Below the pieces are notes generated by a model. It saw only the letters and a list, made by a program, of their open reading frames with translations, was not told the DNA's origin and ran no database searches. Shown piece after piece: positions 32,001-43,927 of a stretch of DNA of 64,000 nt. The DNA comes from Phallusia mammillata (taxonomy: Eukaryota > Chordata > Ascidiacea > Phlebobranchia > Ascidiidae). Location: NCBI GenBank assembly GCA_003260075.1, contig QLIY01000491.1, positions 9,199-73,198 on the forward strand, read 5' to 3'. Positions within the stretch are counted from its first letter, which is position 1. The number at the start of each line of letters is the position of its first letter. Both the position numbers and the translations under genes were made by a program.

Positions 32001-34643
32001 GTCACCATTTCATCTTGGGGTAAGGATGACATGGATGAAGCCGTAAACAGTGAAGATTCCGCTAAACATAGATAACATAAAAAACATTTAGTGCAGTGGT
32101 TCTCAAAGTTTTTCACTATTTTTTTCAAATCGGTCCCTCTGCCATGATATCGAGGGCTCGCGGTCCCTTAGTTGGAATGTGTATTTTAGCAAAACGAAAT
32201 CTGATTTGCAAAATTTTAGCCAGTTATGCAAAATTAGGCATAGCAATGATGCAAAAAAAAACAGTTTGTGGCATGACAGACGAGTCAAAACTATAAGATT
32301 GTGCTTGAACAATTGTTTTTTTTCTTAGTTATCATGCAATAAAGGCTATTGTTTAGCAATGGAGACAGTCGATCTTTAATTTTACTTTGATTTAAACTTA
32401 TTCAGTGGCATAAACTGACGCCAAATAAGATTATAGAAGTACTTTACAACCTTTTCATGATCCCTGCAAAAATACTTCACGAACCACTAAAGGACTGCGG
32501 ACCCCAGTATGGGAATCACTGATTTAGTGAATTGTTCTTTACTTGAATAAGATACTGACGATGCTGTAATAGCGAAATATATATATCTTTAAAACCAAAG
32601 GGTGAACGACTAAGTGATTTGTCGGAACTTACATCTATTGCTATAAGGATTTTTAGTCTTCACTCACCAAGCAACGGACTGGGTGATTCGAGCTTTAAGT
32701 TTCAATTACGAGTATTGTTCTTTACTTGTTTGTACTTATAGTGTAGAAGAACTTGGTATAAAACATGGTTGTCTAAAAGAATATAGCACAGGTGCAAAAC
32801 TTACTAAATGTGACCCAGAAATTTTTTTCAACATGTATATACATTTTGATAGAACGTGCCTGGGTCAGGGGTCGCCAACCTTTACCACTCTGAGAGCCAT
32901 TCCGACTAATTTCACATGGTAAAAAAAATGCTAGGAGCCACAAAGCTGTTTTGAAATGAATTGCCCAAAAATGCAAACCAAAACAGTAACCTCACATTGA
33001 GTGTTAACCTGTCAGTTTGCCTTATTCAGACTGCACTTCAAGGGTACCGTATTTTACGGACCACAAGGCACAATTTAAATTCTTTTTTTCCTCATAAATT
33101 GATCGTGCGCCTTATAAGCCGGTGTGCCTATTGTATGGATCAAGTAGTGCTTTATTGCCTATACTCAGTACCGATACTATTATTATATTAATAAACCACC
33201 GTCTTACACAATAAACTACGGTGAAAGCAACTAGCAACTGTGATATTCACTAGACTCATTTTTTCTTTTGCTCATTGTACTATTGTGACTTGCTTAAATT
33301 TATTACGTAACAAGTAAACTTTTATAACCCATACTCCTTAAAATATGTTGCGTTCTATAGCCCGGTGCGCCTTATGTATGAACAAAAAACTAATCAAAGC
33401 AATTTATTGACAGTGCGCCTTATAATTGGGTGTGCTTAATGGTCCGTAAAATACGGTAATTGTAGCTACTGGAAGCAGGTTGGCTCATGTTATTGCATTT
33501 TCATTTTCAACGTTTGTGCTCAGCATAATCGTCACAGAATGTGTATTCAAAACGTTTAGTAATTTTAAAAACTGAGCCACTTAAGAGGGATCAAAGAGCC
33601 ATATGCAGCTACGGAGCCACGGGTTGGCGACAACTGGCCTGGGTGAAGCATTGCAAAAAATTCTTGTTTACATATTTAACTTTTTGAGATATATTAAGGG
33701 GGTCTAGAGTAGTAAGAAACAGGATTTTTATATTACAGTTCAAGTGGACACATGTAACCGGGTGCTAAACTTTATATTTGGGTTAAGTAGAGACACTGGT
33801 TAGCAAAAAAATAAACTGCAATGCAGCCAACAAGAATGATAAAGTGGTACACCCATATGTCAAGGAAAAGGCTGTTTATATTATTGTTTGTCATTAAACT
33901 GACCAATACACATACAAATTGAAATTGACAATTTACCTGTTTTACAGTCTTCAGCATCACCTCTTAAATTGTGTGAAGACCTTGAATATCCAATTCTCCT
34001 GCATAAAAACATAACCAAATATGTATTCATATTTCGGAAAATTTATTGCAATTTATATGCATGGCAAATATAGGCTAATGCTGCAATAGGTCAATATAAA
34101 AATGTGAATCTTAAAACTTACACATCAGGAATATCCACAAGTTGACAAATGTCAGAAAGTGAAAACAAAGTTCTTTGTTGATTGTCAATCAATCTTGCCC
34201 CATTTGGAAGCAGCTCAAACCTATAAAAATACACTTATTGCTGATAAGTGATAAACAAACACACACAAAATATTTTTTAAGGACAAACGACTTATTGTTT
34301 TTTTTATGAACTTTAATCAATAGACATAAGGTTTATTATAGTTTTCATCACACCAAGTAACAAGCTGGGTGATTCCATTTTTCAGTTTAAAGTAAAAGTA
34401 TTACTCATCCAAATATTTGAGAAATCTACGGCCTATTTACAATCATAGACAGATAGGTAAAAGTGTTAATTCTAAGGTGGGATTTGAACCCACAAAATAA
34501 GTATGTCGAAAGCTGTTGCAATATAAAGTATGCAACCAGTTCTGTTCACACCTTGGACGTTGTGTGTTGGACAGTGGCAGGGTTGACCCAATTCTTCTGA
34601 TAATACTTCGACATGTCCCTGATGTCACATTATCAGTTTTAAT
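29037..34643 (-). CDS. MTFR1: Mitochondrial fission regulator (MTFR1/MTFR2/MTFR1L family), 5' end missing
   Basis: Recognised exons: 34643-34552, 34220-34122, 33998-33937, 32061-31909, 31141-30924, 30111-30020 and 29286-29037, joining in phase to 966 nt (321 aa plus stop). Blocks in family order: GTCRSIIRRIGSTLPL; FELLPNGARL; coiled coil TKISALEDELSQLRSQIA; poly-proline APAPPPPPPSGSIPPPPP; FELIKRRKEAR; MSDVLKDLHKVKLKSVTR; DPAEFIAAALRKKFAHR; end FNLRSLI. Vertebrate members (about 290-385 aa) localise to mitochondria and influence fission and respiration. The starting exon was not found; a 71-nt G tract at 34689-34759 sits just upstream and may hide it. Several exon starts recur as haplotype fragments at 29491, 29670, 30316 and 30748. 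Which of the three paralogues this matches cannot be decided by eye. Confidence 0.85.
29658..29670. other. 13-nt poly-G join (3 native + 10)
   Basis: Followed by TGTCCCTCCAGGAGATCTGAA, a repeat of the start of the last MTFR1 exon; the native sequence there is AAGGGTGTCCC, so three G belong to the flank and ten are extra. An ambiguous base at 29488 marks a second junction with the same repeat. Confidence 0.8.
30301..30313. other. 13-nt poly-G join with duplicated exon start
   Basis: The following TTTTTCGGAAACTGTCTGGCC repeats the 5' part of the MTFR1 exon at 30111-30020, and the flanks (AAGCTGCAGAC.GTGCACACTG, CAGCTTGCTGCTCCCAACA) occur on both sides. It creates a false partial exon. Confidence 0.8.
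30748..30836 (-). other. Haplotype copy of the MTFR1 proline-rich exon end
   Basis: Encodes LISQTPNNDVFELIRRRKEAR, against LISHTPNSAGNDVFELI-KRRKEAR in the main exon: a three-residue indel plus H/Q and K/R changes. It is cut by the 10-nt G tract at 30827-30836 inside the proline codons. It reads as a second allele rather than a second exon. Confidence 0.7.
31248..31390. mobile_element. hAT-type MITE, truncated by G tract
   Basis: Begins CAGTGGTGGGATTTAACTGG as in the 14882 and 28285 copies and stops at ACAAAAAATTTGA, where the G tract at 31391-31400 starts. Its right end and TSD are missing, and the sequence after the tract is unrelated. Confidence 0.8.
31564..31573. other. 10-nt poly-G join with ~110-bp duplication
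   Basis: CTTACAAACATGTGG...AATTCCAGAATTTC occurs at about 31463-31563 and 31637-31730. Intronic in the MTFR1-family gene. The neighbouring tract at 31391-31400 is also exactly 10 G. Confidence 0.85.
32094..32521. mobile_element. hAT-type MITE, CAGTGGTTCTCAAAG family
   Basis: 428 bp, CAGTGGTTCTCAAAGTTT...CCCCAGTATGGGAATCACTG, perfect TSD ATTTAGTG at 32086-32093 and 32522-32529. Homologous to 18020-18419 throughout (for example TGGAATGTGTATTTTA and AAAGGCTATTGTTTAGC). It lies in an MTFR1 intron, 32 bp upstream of the exon starting at 32061. Confidence 0.93.
32866..33636. mobile_element. hAT-type element with nested TA-target MITE
   Basis: Starts CAGGGGTCGCCAACC and ends GGTTGGCGACAACTG, perfect TSD GCCTGGGT at 32858-32865 and 33637-33644. 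GGAGCCAC words sit inside both ends. A different element is inserted at 33047-33456. Intronic in the MTFR1-family gene. Confidence 0.9.
33047..33456. mobile_element. TA-target MITE with CCGTATTTTACGGACCA ends
   Basis: 410 bp with perfect inverted ends CCGTATTTTACGGACCA / TGGTCCGTAAAATACGG, flanked by TA on both sides, as for Tc1/mariner-type insertion. Both internal sides carry GCGCCTTATA-like words. Nested in the hAT element, so it is the younger. Confidence 0.85.
34460..34551 (-). mobile_element. Possible tRNA-derived fragment
   Basis: The minus strand has TTGTGGGTTCAAATCCCACC, a perfect T-arm-like hairpin containing GGTTCAAATCC, just inside the intron after the first recognised MTFR1 exon. 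No convincing acceptor stem or anticodon arm is seen, so a SINE remnant is more likely than a tRNA gene. Confidence 0.35.
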
Positions 34644-34688
34644 CTGAAAAACAGAATGTGTATTTTTTATCATAAAAAAGATATATAT

Positions 34689-34759
<71 letters not shown>
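34689..34759. other. Long poly-G tract (71) upstream of MTFR1 exons
   Basis: Directly upstream (gene sense) of the first recognised MTFR1-family exon. Since the start codon exon is missing, sequence lost here may include it. Confidence 0.7.
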
Positions 34760-34760
<1 letters not shown>

Positions 34761-37700
34761 AAGATCATTTAATAATTTTTAGACCATCAGGCTTAATATT
34801 TTGGTAAACGTTTTTGGTAAGAACCACATATGTTAGCTCCCATAGGAATTTCCTTAGTCCAATCTTTTCCAAATCTCATGTGACCAGATTTTAAAATTTT
34901 ACTTCCAACTCTAAAAGCTCTTTTTTTAGCTGATGAGCACTGCTTAGCAAAGCACCAAATCAAAGTTATTACTCTAAATGGAATTGTGCAACAGAGGTAA
35001 AATCAATACCAGTCTGCATGGATATGCTTTCTCTTTGCTGTAACCACACAACATATATTTAGTTGAATTTGTTTGCATAGGTATTGGTCCTGTTGCCCAG
35101 ATACACTATGCATGTGTTTACCTTAGTTGACTTAGAACAAACTGTTCCTAGCTTGACATGTACAAAATTTAAATCACATTCAAACTAGAATGGTGGCTTT
35201 CTGATATACTTCCATTTTATATATTCTATACGATATTTACCAATTTACTATACACATCATTTGATCTACACATATGATTGTTTTTGTAAACAAAAACTAA
35301 TGGGTCCCCNATTAATGTATGTCTATCTATCAGTAAGTTCTGCGGGTCTGATTGAATCGGCCCTAGGATGTTTTGAAACAAAATGTCAAGTCAGTCATTT
35401 TTCATATGTAGGAAGCAATCACACAGTTTCATTAAAAATAGGTGGATATTGAGTATAAATTTAAAACATCTGCATTATTTTGTTGTTGACATACATATAA
35501 AATCATAATGTGAACATGTAAACAATGTATGACAAATTCGCATACCAACCACCTAATTCAAAATACATGGAGATGAGCACCACAATCTTGTTTGTGAAGG
35601 CCATGGCCAAACTGTTGAAACGTTATTTGTATCTCTGTTGACGACATGTATTTTTGGGCAAAATATTTGGAGCTTGCGTATGTATTTTGATTTTTACTTT
35701 AGCAAGAATCCGTGCTGTGAGACTAAAGTTACAGCGCAGTATCAAAGTAACATACCTGGTCCGTATTTTCATTGTCATTCAAGACCATATCCATCTTGGT
35801 CATAAGCACACTTTGATGCGTAGTGAAGATGTTGTTTTGTGTAAAAAACAAGTTAAAGATTCATTCATTTAAGCATGCTGTATTGGTCAAGTGTATAAAA
35901 TGCCAACTAAATTCCCTAATAAAACACCTGAAACCTTTAAACAAAGGTACTTAATTTATGAACACAAATAGAGTGGCACATGAAATTGGTACTTTGGTGG
36001 TCAACATAAAACCATTTACAAATTCTGCATCACTTTGTTTTACAAACTTGTACACTATCAAGTGCACTTTTTGATTGCATTTTTCTTTCTAAAACTTAAA
36101 ACAGCTGGTAAAATTTCTGTAATGATTTGTTTTCCTGTTGATTGCTCCCTGTGGCAGCGGTAGTCTTTTGTGAACCTTTATCACATAACATCGCAGCAAT
36201 AATTGAATAACAACCCCATTGTTACTGCACTTTATATTGCCCTGAGTGCCATGTTGCTTTTCTGGCTTAATTTCTGTTTTAATGCTGATGTTTCACTATG
36301 ACTTCGGTCACAGACAATTTATTCAAAGAAGCTTGCTGAGAATAGCCAATATTTTTTAAAACAAACAAAGCAAGTCAAGAAATTCCAGAGGAAAAAATCG
36401 CATAGTTTAAAATGCCACTTAATATTATTTAAGAAATTGTTGAAATACAATCAAAACGTAACCCTTACTCGTCACATTTTGTCTTGTTCACAAACCGAAA
36501 AATGTAGTTTAAACCAAAAAAATATATGCTGAAGTACACTTTCTTTTGTTGAATACATTTTAAGATAACTTATCAAAATTGAGAGGCAACATAGTCTTCA
36601 TCCTGTAATACAAATTAACAAAAAAATGTGCAAGTTCTTAATTCACAACTTCAACCTCACACCGCATATAAATATCTGGAAACTTGACGAAGCGTAACAA
36701 CACATGAAAGGTGACTTTTAATGCGCAGACTATGCGCAACCTTCCCTGACCAGATTTTTTTAACTTTTTATACTTGTCTAGTGTCTACGCATAAAAAATA
36801 TTTCAATCACATTATTTTCTTGTATCTGTACACAATCAAATGTTCTATGCTGATCCGAGACAAAGATTATACGATGTTTTGGACAAAACGTGCTGCAATT
36901 TTGCTTACAAAGGAAAGATTAAATGTACGTCATTTCAGAGACAAAGAGGCAGCTTTTAGACGCATTTATCAAGATTGAGGTAAATTAATTTTACTCTTGT
37001 GTTCTACGTGTAGAAATATGTTGACGCATATGTCCTCGGGCCGCGGCATGGTTGCGCCCTGACTAAACGAATTAATTGTAGTATAAAAGTTACTTGAAAT
37101 TAAACAAGTTTGGTCCCGAGAAATTTGTAGCCTAGTTATGTAAGGCTCTTTCAGTTGTTTGAAATGGCGGTGGAAAAGATCTTCATGGTTGGGCGGAGTT
37201 AATACTTAAAAAAACAATTTTGAGATAACATATAGGCTACATGCATTCAAGTGCATTTTTTAGCAATTCTAAAGAGCCAGTGCTCCCTCTCTGCGCAGCC
37301 TACCGCCGTCCAAGCGTTTCTGCATGTGTGCTTGTACGAAGCAGGATAGGCTAAATTACCTCCTGTCTTCACGATTGTCACCTTTTGCTCATTGTGGCCT
37401 TGTTGGTACCTAATTTAGTCATGGTAAAAAAAATCCCACAAAATACGGCAATTCTTAAAATGTAGGCTATCCTATGCCCAAGCATGTCTGTTTTGGTTAT
37501 ATTGGTTTTGGATATATATTTATAGCTTGCATCCCGTGAGATCAGATGGATTACTGATTGTCGTTTCTAGTTTGGATCAAGACAAAGCACATTATCTAAT
37601 AATTATTAAGTGCTAAAAATCTTTGAAAAACCCAACCTGTAGGCTATCCGTGAGCGGATTAATATGGTGCTGACTGCCACAACCAGGGCACAAATGCCTA

Positions 37701-37773
37701 AGAGTTTTGTTTTAGTTTTTTGCCACATTAACAACAGTGTGTATAAATATTTTTTCTCTGGAACACTATATAC
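34760..37773. other. Intergenic, no gene recognised
   Basis: AT-rich, one ambiguous base at 35310. The open frames (for example 36721-36978) show no family. If the MTFR1 promoter exon is not under the G tract it should lie here. Confidence 0.4.
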
Positions 37774-38315
37774 CAGGGGTGGCCAAACTGCGGCTCCCGA
37801 GCCGCATGCGGCTCATTGAGACTTTGATTGCGGCTCTTTGATGCTGCACATGCATTCCCCATGTTGCAGTTGTTTGACCAGATGACAAAGTGTCATTTGT
37901 CATAACCAATGTACTTTCCGAAAACCAACCGAAAAGAACATTATTGTACAGAAGCGTGCTAGATTGTGCATTGTAGTCAAATATATTTTGGGATTTAAGC
38001 TTTAAGTCAAGACTGACATTGAAAGCATTTTACATGTGTATTGCAGCATCTACTAGCAATAACTGCAAAGTTTAAACCTGTGTGTCTTATCTGTCAAGCT
38101 TCGCTCAATCATTACAAAACTAGCAACTTGAAACGTCATTACGAAGCTAAACAAAAAAATTTCCCATTATATCAGCCTAATTTCAAACACCTTGCATATC
38201 ATACACTTCGTTGTGAGTGAATAAATTCTTTTTTTGATTTTTTTGTGTTGCGGCTCTTTTAAAACGAAGTTATGTGATATGCGGCTCAAGTGTGAAGCAG
38301 GTCTGGCCACCCCTG
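37774..38315. mobile_element. hAT-type MITE, CAGGGGTGGCCAAAC family
   Basis: 542 bp, CAGGGGTGGCCAAACTGCGG...GGTCTGGCCACCCCTG, TSD CTATATAC at 37766-37773 and 38316-38323. GCGGCTC words are repeated inside both ends. An internal frame containing CKVCLICQASLNHYKTSN-like residues (about 38060-38140) resembles a BED-finger remnant, which is common in hAT transposases, but it is too short to call. Confidence 0.92.
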
Positions 38316-38832
38316 CTATATACGGATCTGTTACACCTCGCTTCTGGGTACCTTTTTATCAATCGTTTTTATTGTTTCGCAACTTTTTATCATTTCTTTA
38401 CGTGACTCAAGTGTGTATAAACGGGTGTAACTGATGTGGCCTTCATATCACTGATGATGGCATGAGCATTTGCCAAAACGTTTGAACAAAAAACATGTCC
38501 CTTTTTACGGGGCCGTTATTTTTTTAATGGTCTGTTTGGGCCGTTATTTTCACCATTCAATTTTTCTGTTATCTTAATTAGGATGACTTTAAACGTTTTA
38601 TCTAGTATTGTTGAATTATGTTGCTGGTACTGTATTTGATTCGACGCGAAAAAAACCTTCATGAAAATTTTGAAAGTTGTTTTACGTAAAAAGCAATGTT
38701 TTACCTCACTTGCTGCACTACATCACGTTACTAATGGTGTGGTTTTTGTGCGTTGCTAATTGCAAATTTAAGGTTTAACACTGACATTTTTTGTAAAACT
38801 AAAGAAAGCTAGAAAAACACCAAGCCATAAGG

Positions 38833-39143
38833 CGGTGGTTTTTAACTCGTTTCAGGCCATGGACCACCGGCCCAGTAAAAACAATATCGTTTACCATTTA
38901 CTTATTGAGCAAGATTGAAGTGCGCATACGAAACAACCAATTGGGCTTGACACATCCTTTTAAACCTGTTTTTAAAGAATTAATATACATTTATTACCAG
39001 CTAACATTTTGATACTCTTTCAACGTGTAATATGCAATCATCTCTATAGTTGATTACCAAAATTAGTGGACGTCCTGTGGATCACCCAAAAATTCATCAT
39101 GGACCACTAGTATAGTCAATGGACCCACACTTGAGAACCACTG
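38833..39143. mobile_element. hAT-type MITE, GTGGTCCATGGCC family
   Basis: 311 bp, CGGTGGTTTTTAACTCGTTT...ACACTTGAGAACCACTG, TSD CCATAAGG at 38825-38832 and 39144-39151. The first base has drifted from the usual C-A start. A fragment of the same family is at 49742-49818. Confidence 0.88.
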
Positions 39144-39151
39144 CCATAAGG

Positions 39152-40874
39152 TAACTACCGATTTGTTTGCAACTGTACGTATTTGATACCATAGCAAAAC
39201 TTTTTCCGGTAGAGAGAGCTGCCGAGCAAATACAAGGCACAGCAAAGTTGCGGACCCGGTTCTAAATATAGATTGCGAACATTCAGCCAACGGTGAAGTT
39301 TATGCTGCCGCGTGGTTTGTTAGTAGTCGTGAACAAAAAAGCAGTAGCAAGAAATTATCGTTCCGTAGCCGTATATTGTTGAGCTAGAAGGTAGTCGAAA
39401 CCCGAATACAGGCGACGGTTAAGATCACAGCCAGTTTGCGACGCTTTTAATTTCGCTCGTTTGTTGACAGAGGCGCCGTGTTGTTTTAGTTCCAGAATCA
39501 AAACAAGGGTTCGAGTGTTGCGTACTCGAGATAAGGTTGGGAACCAGTTAAGTAATTCGCGCCTTTTTGTTCCTGTTTATTTGCCTTTGGTTTTTGGACA
39601 ATTATTAACTGGTTTCGGTACCTACGAAAGATGACAAAAAGTCATGTAGCACTATTGTTTGAATATTGACATAAACGACCACATTTACTCACACGCCGTG
39701 TCTATACACATGTCTGTTTTTTAACAACATTGTAGCTGTAAAACAACTAACAACATTGTAGTTTTAGGTGCGATGTTTTATCTCCCTCTTTAATCAATGA
39801 CAGATATGATCAAAGAACTTGCTTTTTACGTTAAACGCCCATAAACAAGAAAACAATCGGCAAGATCTTGTTTGATTTGTTACGTAATACACCAATTTGT
39901 TTCGAACAGAGGATACTCGAATTTCGACCAACAAAGGGTTTATTTGTGGCGCAATGGAGCGATTGATTTTGCAAATCCTATGGTTTGTAGATCTCGGTTG
40001 ACTTTTGGCTTAACGAAGGCCCCTTTGTCGCGCTGGTACCCAACCTAAAAAGGGGCCGATGAGCTTAACGGACAATGCGCTTTGTGACATCACACAGACT
40101 GCCCAATGTAACAGTTGACAGGCCGCGAAGCGTTGGAGTCAGCGCTGGACAAAAAAATTCGAACAATTTTGCCCTAACCTTTTACAGAATTGGCGTATCA
40201 GCTCGGTTTGTAAAAAAAGTTTCAAAGCTTAAGTTTCTGTGTGTTGACGTACAGAATGAAGGCGAAATAATTGCAAAAGTATGCCTAAGGTCGTCACTGT
40301 ATCTCAGAGCTAATAGCAACACAGCTTAAGGTGGGATCAATGATTGCTTTACATTCCTGGGCGATGTTAATTTGCCCATGATGAATCGAGAAAAGGCAGG
40401 ACAGACGCGTTAAGCAGATTATAATGTGGCATTAAGTGCACGCCATAATTGGCTGTGTGGTGGCGGCCCTTCGTCTCGCCAGTTTGATAGATTGCCTGTT
40501 GCTAATTGGCCGAAACCGACTAACAAGTTCGCCTTGTCTGTTCAGCTCTCTAGGGATTAGGGCGCTATTAACTGTTGGGACAGCTTAAATTTTTCGTTTA
40601 ATCGTTTTGCAACTAGGTTTGAGTTTAAGGGGCAAGCTTGACAGGGGTTTTAATTTCGCGATGCCGTTCGCGCGAGCGTCCCTGCACTTCACAACGGTTT
40701 CCTCTCGGTCACGCAAGACCGGTGGCGCCCATAACACTGCCGTCAGTGCGGAATGCCAAAGTTTTTTCTCTCTTCTTGTTGCAGCTAATTTCACGATGTG
40801 CCAAGATGCTTGTTAGAGTGCCGCGTCGGTCTTAAGTTAACCCGCAACACCTGTCGCCAATTTGCTTGTCGGCC
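39152..40874. promoter_or_regulatory. 5' flank of the collagen gene
   Basis: Gene-free DNA leading to the collagen start codon. GC and CpG content rise from about 40400 (for example TCGCGCGAGCG near 40665), which fits a promoter and 5' UTR. No TATA box or start site can be assigned with confidence. Confidence 0.45.
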
Positions 40875-40959
40875 ATGGACCAGCGGTGGATTCGAGCGGC
40901 GATTCTCGCGATAGTGACGTCATTGGCGGTGACGCAACAGACCGCCGACAACAGAAAAG
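40875..40959 (+). other. Collagen exon 1: signal peptide
   Basis: [19 protein letters not shown] then TQQTADNRK: a charged start, a hydrophobic core ([12 protein letters not shown]) and a likely cleavage near Ala-Val-Thr. It ends in phase 1 and joins exon 2 at 42268 to give [22 protein letters not shown] palindrome (40915-40922) lies within this coding exon. Confidence 0.85.
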
Positions 40960-43856
40960 GTGGGTAAAGGTGATTTGCACTCAAAACAATTTGATGTTTT
41001 TATGACCTGTCAATGGATTTTTCTGCATACGCGGCTTTTGTCTTCCGAAGCGGGTTTTCAGCCGAGCTTTGTGCACTGAACTGTAACGAGAAATTGAAAT
41101 TTACCATACATTTTTAAACTGGAAAAACGTCCTCCTTTAATTCTAAGTGAAAAAGGCAACCAATTTTAAATATTTTATCAGTCATTTAATATCTTTAAAA
41201 TTTGCTGGCGGTGTGCTGCACAAATCTGGTTTAGAAACCCGCTTTATTCGTGCAACAATTGCTTTTGTGTTTGATCGCTTATCGAGCACTGCTGGTAATG
41301 TCAGAAGGTTGGAAACAAAAGAGCGAGGAAAACATTGGAAACGGAGGTGACGTCATAATTGCGTGAGTGGTCACGTGATCACACCAGCATGACCGATGAT
41401 TGGTCGATTTTTTGATTCCAGTTTTTATTTGCATGATGATCGTCTGCCGCATGACGTCATCAATTGATTGTCGTTAACTCACAGTGCTTGATAAATGACG
41501 TATGGCGTGAATGTGAATCACGTGTGACCTCTTGTGATTGGTTTTTGCCTGCCCTGAACGCATGACGTGTTTCCTTTGTGACGTCATTAAAGCACTAATT
41601 GTGACATTTTCCTAAAAGGTAGTTTCTTGTTTACGTATGTGTGTTTGAAAGTAGTGCCGACTAGCGGCTTGCACGAAAGTGTAAATTTTTAGCACTAAGC
41701 GTTTTTATTAAATGGACGTCTGATGTACCCCGGGGTGAACGACAACCTTTTACGGGGCAGAAGCGTGTGATATCACTGGTGTTAAAGCAAGGATAATCGT
41801 TCACGGTGGATGGTATCAATATCGGTGTTGACAGAAACAACAAACTTCTAATCTTAACCAAGCCCTAATGTCCCTAACTATTAACTTCGTAACTGTTACA
41901 TTCCAAAGCCAAGCAACTTGTTGGCTGTGATTGGTTGTAACTCAATCTTCCTTGAAATAGATTTACCATTTGCAAAAATGCCGCCGGGGCTGTACTATTT
42001 CGCAATAATGCCCTTGTAATCCGACAAACGGCACCTTTTGCACATGACCGTGGGGGGGGGGGAACTTGTTGGCTGTGATTGGAACTCAATCTTCCTTGAA
42101 ATAGATGTACCATTTGCAAAAATGCCGCCGGGGCTGTACTATTTCGTAATAATGCCCTTGTAATCCGACAAACGGCACCTTTTGCACATGACCGTTAAAC
42201 TTGCAGCACATGCTTTAGCCATATTCGGGCGCCCCAAAATAACAGACATTTTGTTGCGTCCTTTTAGGTTGCAGAACGGTGTATTATGACCTGGTATTCG
42301 TGTTGGACGCTTCAAGTAGCGTCGGATCCGAAGATTTTGACCGAGTACGAAAGTAAGTCACGGGTCATTGGTTACGGTCATGGGTCACGGCATTCTCACG
42401 GTGTCACCTGTTTCAGGTGGGTGTCAGATTTGGCCGGATCTTTCGAAGTTGGGCCCAATTTGACCCATGTGGGTGTCGTGGTGTACTCCGACAGCCCGAA
42501 AATGGCTATCGCGTTGAATGATCACACCAATAAGGCGGATTTGATCAATGCAGTACATAACATCACTTATCTTACTGGTAAGTAGCAAACTCTTTAACAC
42601 AGTTTGGCGAAAACTTGTCAAAGCAGTTTTTTGGGTTGATTTCATGTTCAAGTAGCAAAACGATATCCCAACATTACGGGTTTTTGTAGACAAGCAAAAA
42701 TATGAGGAGTAGTCATTTCAAACTGCCTGGGGGGGGGGATTTTTTGGGTTGATTTCATGTTCAAGTAGCAAAACGATCGTATCCCAACATTACGGCTTTT
42801 TGTAGACAAGCAAAAATATGAGGAGTAGTCATTTCAAACTGCCTATTTTCGTTAAAAAAACGTGTTCTTTGTTTTTGCTTCATTATTTGCAATGCCGTTT
42901 TACAGTGAACTATTATATTCAAAGTTATTTTGTTGGTGACACAAATAAAAAAATAAAAATAAACTATAACTTTATTTCGACCATTTTGCGCTAATTGTTT
43001 TAGGTAATTTAATAAATAAATAAATAAATAAATAGGCATCGTTATGTATTTTAGGTCTTTTTATCATATAAACACAATGACTTTGGGAGGATTGCGCTAC
43101 GTTCAACCAAATTATACTACACCGAAGTTTCGCTTGAATTGAAAATACTGAATCATTTCGGCGTAATATTGCCATATCGATGTTTCGGTTTCGAAATCCT
43201 GTATTAATAAAAACGTTTGTTAAACCAAGATCGGGAGGCCTTTTACGATTTCCACGATCACATGACCTAAGATATAGGAGAAATGCATTACATTTGTTTG
43301 TTGCAGAGTGTATAAATAGGTAACACACATCAGCGATAAACAATTCTTGAGAAAAAAATCAAGCCAGTTTTTACTGCAAAAAACGACCATTTTGTACATC
43401 TTTTTACCGGCTGAAAAAAAAATACTTCGTCAAACAAACAATTCTCCCAAAATACTATAGCAAAATTAAAAATGTTGTACCGGAAAAAACGACTTTTTTG
43501 TGCAGTTTTTTACCAACTGAATAAAAGACTGCGTTAAACAAATTCTCTCAAAAAATTGCGTCTAAATTTACCCAAATTTGGCCGAATTTTCAAAAACCAA
43601 GTCAATGATTATAGAATAAGATGTTTTACTAAAATTGCTTGTCTTTTCACATTTGAGTCAATTTGTAAAAATGGAAGAAAAGAATAATTGACATGAGTTC
43701 ATGCACGAATGTTTCCGTGTGTGAGATCGTTCGCAAGTCTCAGAAAATGTAAATGACCGCATAATGGCCATTGCGAAGTCACAAGGCGGAACTGAGTGTT
43801 GTACTTATAATCAACACTCGAACTTTAATGGCTGCTTCGCAACGGATGTGATACCG

Positions 43857-43927
<71 letters not shown>

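Noticed and set aside
37774..38315. Active hAT transposase gene
   Set aside because: Only a short internal frame vaguely like a BED finger; the element is 542 bp, far too small for a transposase.
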